A DNA stretch of 35,191 nt, taken from the NCBI GenBank assembly GCA_944363045.1, contig CALVTT010000014.1, positions 1 through 35,191 on the forward strand. The letters run 5' to 3'. Shown here in pieces: positions 32,829 to 35,191 of the stretch; position 1 is the stretch's first letter, and each line of letters starts with the position of its first letter. Both the position numbers and the translations under genes were made by a program. Source of the DNA: an uncultured Clostridia bacterium (GTDB lineage Bacteria > Bacillota > Clostridia > Christensenellales > Borkfalkiaceae). The notes beneath the pieces were generated by a model. The model worked only from the letters and a program-made list of their open reading frames with translations, did not search any database and was not told where the DNA came from.

Positions 32829-33988
32829 TTTGCTAATACCTCGCGTAATATAGTCAGACCTTCGTCCATTTCCGTCTTGGTGATGTTGAGGGGGGGCACG
32901 AGGCGCACTCTTTCGTGCGCGGTGAGCACCAAAAGCCCCCTTTCAAGGCATTGTTTTGCGATCTCTTTGGCGGGATTTTCCACTTCGAGCCCGATCATGA
33001 GCCCGAGGCCGGTGACCCTTTTCACGCCGTCAAAGCCCTTGAGCTTGGCGCGCAGATACTCCGCTTTGCCCTGCACTTCAAGGAGGAAGTTTTCGGTGAG
33101 GCGGGAGAGGATGCTGACGGCACCCGCACAGCAGACGGGGTTGCCGCCGAAGGTGGAGCCGTGATCGCCAGGCTGCAAGGTGTGCTCGCACTTTTCAAAA
33201 AAGAGGCACGCCCCGATGGGGAGCCCGCCGCCCATGCCCTTGGCGGTCGTCATGATGTCGGGCAAAATGCCGTAATGTTCGTAGGCATAGAGTTTGCCCG
33301 TCCTGCCGTTGCCGCACTGCACTTCGTCGCAGATGAGGAGGATGTCGCGCTCGTCGCAGAAGGTACGAAGCGCCTGCACAAAGCCTTTTTCGAGCGCCTG
33401 AACGCCGCTTTCGCCCTGCACGCACTCGATGATGACCGCGCAGGCGTTCTCGCTCTCTCTTTTGACCGCCTCGATGTTCGCATCCACCGAGACGACTTCG
33501 GGCACGAAGGGGCCGAAATAGCGGTGGAAGGCGGGCTGACCCGTCGCCGTGAGCGTGAAGAGCGTCCTGCCGTGAAAGCTGCCGTTCAGAGAGATGATCT
33601 TCTTCCGCCCCTCGCCGTACTTTTCGAAGGAGTACTTGCGGGCTGCCTTCAAGGCGCATTCGTTGGCCTCCGCGCCCGAATTGGCGAAGAAGACGCGCTT
33701 TGCCCCCGTGCGGAAGCACATAAGCTCTGCGAGTTCGACCTGCGGCTCCGAATAGTAGTAGTTGCTGACGTGCTGGATGCGCGAAAGCTGGTCGATGACC
33801 GTCTCCTTCCACTTTTCGTCGTTCGCGCCGAAGATGTTGACGGCGATGCCCGAGCCGAAGTCGACGTAGCGCTTGCCGTCGCTGCCGAAAAGGGTCGCTC
33901 CCTCGCCGCGCTCGATGGCGACGGGGAAGCGGGAGAAGGTCTCCGCCATGTAGGTGCTGTCGAGTTGCTTTATCGTTGAAAATTCCAT
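32825..33988 (-). CDS. argD: Acetylornithine aminotransferase
   Basis: A class III PLP aminotransferase turning N-acetylglutamate semialdehyde into N-acetylornithine. The motifs FANSGAEANECALKAAR, CDEVQCGNGRTGK and the PLP lysine in TTAKGMGGG are present. The 387-residue length fits. No good ribosome site precedes the ATG at 33988, and the gap after argB holds a terminator-like hairpin, so expression may be lower or start separately. Some ArgD proteins also act in lysine synthesis (succinyl-DAP aminotransferase), of interest given the DapF domain downstream. Confidence 0.95.
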   Translation of the reverse strand: MEFSTIKQLDSTYMAETFSRFPVAIERGEGATLFGSDGKRYVDFGSGIAVNIFGANDEKWKETVIDQLSRIQHVSNYYYSEPQVELAELMCFRTGAKRVFFANSGAEANECALKAARKYSFEKYGEGRKKIISLNGSFHGRTLFTLTATGQPAFHRYFGPFVPEVVSVDANIEAVKRESENACAVIIECVQGESGVQALEKGFVQALRTFCDERDILLICDEVQCGNGRTGKLYAYEHYGILPDIMTTAKGMGGGLPIGACLFFEKCEHTLQPGDHGSTFGGNPVCCAGAVSILSRLTENFLLEVQGKAEYLRAKLKGFDGVKRVTGLGLMIGLEVENPAKEIAKQCLERGLLVLTAHERVRLVPPLNITKTEMDEGLTILREVLAK

Positions 33989-34035
33989 AGCGTTGTGAAA
34001 GTGCCGCGCTGCCTGCGCGATTGTAAAATATTTTG

Positions 34036-34070
34036 AAAAAGGCGATCGAACCCTTGTTCAGTCGCCCTTT
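34036..34070 (-). terminator. Terminator-like hairpin at the end of argB
   Basis: On the minus strand AAAGGGCGA pairs with TCGCCTTTTT, and GAAC with GTTC inside, ending in T5. The argB stop lies within the stem. It could partly stop transcription before argD. Confidence 0.5.
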
Positions 34071-34915
34071 ACAAACATGGTGCCCATGCCCTCGTCGGAG
34101 AGCAATTCGAGCAAAATGGAATGCTTGACCCTGCCGTCGGTGATGAACACGCGGTTCACACCCCGGCGGATGGCCTCTTTGCAGCAGTTGATCTTGGGGA
34201 TCATGCCCCCCGAGATGACGCCCTCGTTGATGAGGGAGGGAATGTCGGAAACGAACACCTTGCGGATGAGGGTGTCCTCGTCGTCCTTGTCGCGGAGCAG
34301 GCCGCGGATGTCCGTCATCAAAATGAGGCTCTCCGCCCCCAACGCCCCCGCAATGGCGGAAGCCGCCGTATCGGCATTGACGTTGTAGATATGCCCCTCG
34401 CTGTCGTAGCCAACGGTGGAGATGACGGGAAGATAGCCGTTTTGAAGGCTATCGGTGATGATGTCTGTATTGACGGAGACGATCCTGCCCACATAGCCGA
34501 GCTCCTCGCTCTCCTTTTCGCACAGGAGCATACCGCCGTCGATGCCGCACATACCGACGGACTTGGCGCCCAACATCTCGAGACGGTGCACGAGCTCCTT
34601 GTTCACCTTGCCCGCGAGCACCATGCGCACGACTTCCGCCGTCTCCTCGTCGGTGTAGCGGAGGCCGTTCACGAAACGCGACTCGACGCCCATTCTTTTG
34701 AGCGTTTCGGAAATTTCGGGGCCGCCGCCGTGCACGAGCACGACGTTGATGCCGACAAAGCGCAGGAGGGTGAGATCGCGCATGACCAATTTTTTAAGCT
34801 CCTCGCTCACCATGGCGTTGCCGCCGTACTTGATGACGAGCACTTTGTTCTGGTATTTTTCGATGTAGGGCATCGCCTCTAAGAGGAACTCTGCCTGCCT
34901 TTCCTTTTCGGTCAC
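34058..34915 (-). CDS. argB: Acetylglutamate kinase
   Basis: Phosphorylates N-acetylglutamate with ATP. IKYGGNAM, LVHGGGPEI and ISGGMIPK are the usual kinase motifs. The open frame runs upstream into argJ, but homology begins at TEKERQAEFL; the start is GTG at 34915, overlapping the argJ stop as GTGA. This gives 285 residues. Translation is thus coupled to argJ. The usual arginine-feedback features cannot be judged by eye. Confidence 0.96.
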   Translation of the reverse strand: MTEKERQAEFLLEAMPYIEKYQNKVLVIKYGGNAMVSEELKKLVMRDLTLLRFVGINVVLVHGGGPEISETLKRMGVESRFVNGLRYTDEETAEVVRMVLAGKVNKELVHRLEMLGAKSVGMCGIDGGMLLCEKESEELGYVGRIVSVNTDIITDSLQNGYLPVISTVGYDSEGHIYNVNADTAASAIAGALGAESLILMTDIRGLLRDKDDEDTLIRKVFVSDIPSLINEGVISGGMIPKINCCKEAIRRGVNRVFITDGRVKHSILLELLSDEGMGTMFVKGD

Positions 34916-35191
34916 GTTCTGTAATCTCCGTTGATCTTGACGTAGTCGTAAGTGAGGTCGCACCCCCACGCCGTTGCCTCTGCCTCCCCTTCGTTGAGCT
35001 CTATTTCGATGAAGATCTCCTTTTCCGAGAGCACGCGCTTGGCAAAGTCCTCCGAGAAGGGCAGGGCGCTCCCCTGCTTGTAGGCGGGAAGAAGGCCCGC
35101 CGCCGAGCGGAACGCGACGTCGATCTTCATGGGGTCGAGGTCTGCCCCCGCATAGCCGAGGGCGCACATCACGCGGCCGCCGTTGGCATCC
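34912..35191 (-). CDS. argJ: Glutamate N-acetyltransferase / amino-acid acetyltransferase, C-terminal part
   Basis: The C-terminus of ArgJ enters from the right edge: DANGGRVMCALGYAGAD (the usual DxNWGR block, with Gly in place of Trp), then KIDVAF, EIELNEGEAEATAWGCDLTYDYV and the ending KINGDYRT. This is the beta chain region; the autocleavage Thr lies outside the window. ArgJ recycles the acetyl group from acetylornithine to glutamate. The gene overlaps argB by four bases. Confidence 0.93.
   Translation of the reverse strand, partial: DANGGRVMCALGYAGADLDPMKIDVAFRSAAGLLPAYKQGSALPFSEDFAKRVLSEKEIFIEIELNEGEAEATAWGCDLTYDYVKINGDYRT

Overview
This window looks like a chromosomal segment of a GC-rich (about 60% by eye) anaerobic member of the Bacillota, probably a gut Clostridia lineage. 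The case rests on strong AGGAGG-type ribosome sites, Bacillota-style gene neighbourhoods (mutS-mutL-miaA-ynbB, a cysteine desulfurase next to thiI, an SDR-type uxuB) and plant-polysaccharide sugar metabolism. I see no rRNA, tRNA, CRISPR array, phage or transposase gene. Almost every gene lies on the minus strand; the exceptions are a penicillin-binding protein, a broken AraC regulator and a small disrupted gene near the left end.

Layout. (1) 1-1788: a 180-bp tandem repeat array, each unit carrying a strong bidirectional terminator hairpin. A 1.08-kb segment with its own promoter, a gene broken by an in-frame TGA and a terminator splits it; that segment is flanked by a 31-bp direct repeat. (2) 8627 down to 1738: a hexuronate operon read right to left: uxuB (SDR), a GH43 enzyme, uxaC, a second GH43 enzyme, uxuA, eda. 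Glucuronate/galacturonate released from plant glycans would pass through fructuronate, mannonate and KDG to KDPG and then pyruvate; the KDG kinase and the transporter are not here. (3) 8725-10238: two gene remnants, a HAD phosphatase (-) and an AraC regulator (+), joined head to head with both 5' halves missing; the AraC remnant also has a 2-bp frameshift. (4) 21019 down to 10381: sirtuin, miaB, mutS, mutL, miaA, ynbB and a two-gene ABC transporter, mostly overlapping by 4 nt. (5) 21074-23233 (+): a bifunctional class A penicillin-binding protein. (6) 23234-23880: an intergenic block of hairpin-rich MITE-like repeats. (7) 35191 down to 23889: argJ (partial), argB, argD, argF, carA, a carB-dapF fusion, a membrane protein, a cysteine desulfurase and thiI. 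This couples carbamoyl phosphate and arginine synthesis with a diaminopimelate epimerase domain and tRNA thiolation/thiamine sulfur transfer.

The most unusual points are the carB-dapF fusion, whose epimerase domain has Ala where the first catalytic cysteine belongs; a palindromic repeat shared between the ABC promoter region and the inside of miaA, where it is duplicated in frame; the terminator-repeat array with its precisely inserted segment; the head-to-head HAD/AraC truncation; and several dispersed or tandem intergenic repeats. I found no clear defence or other wholly novel multi-gene system.
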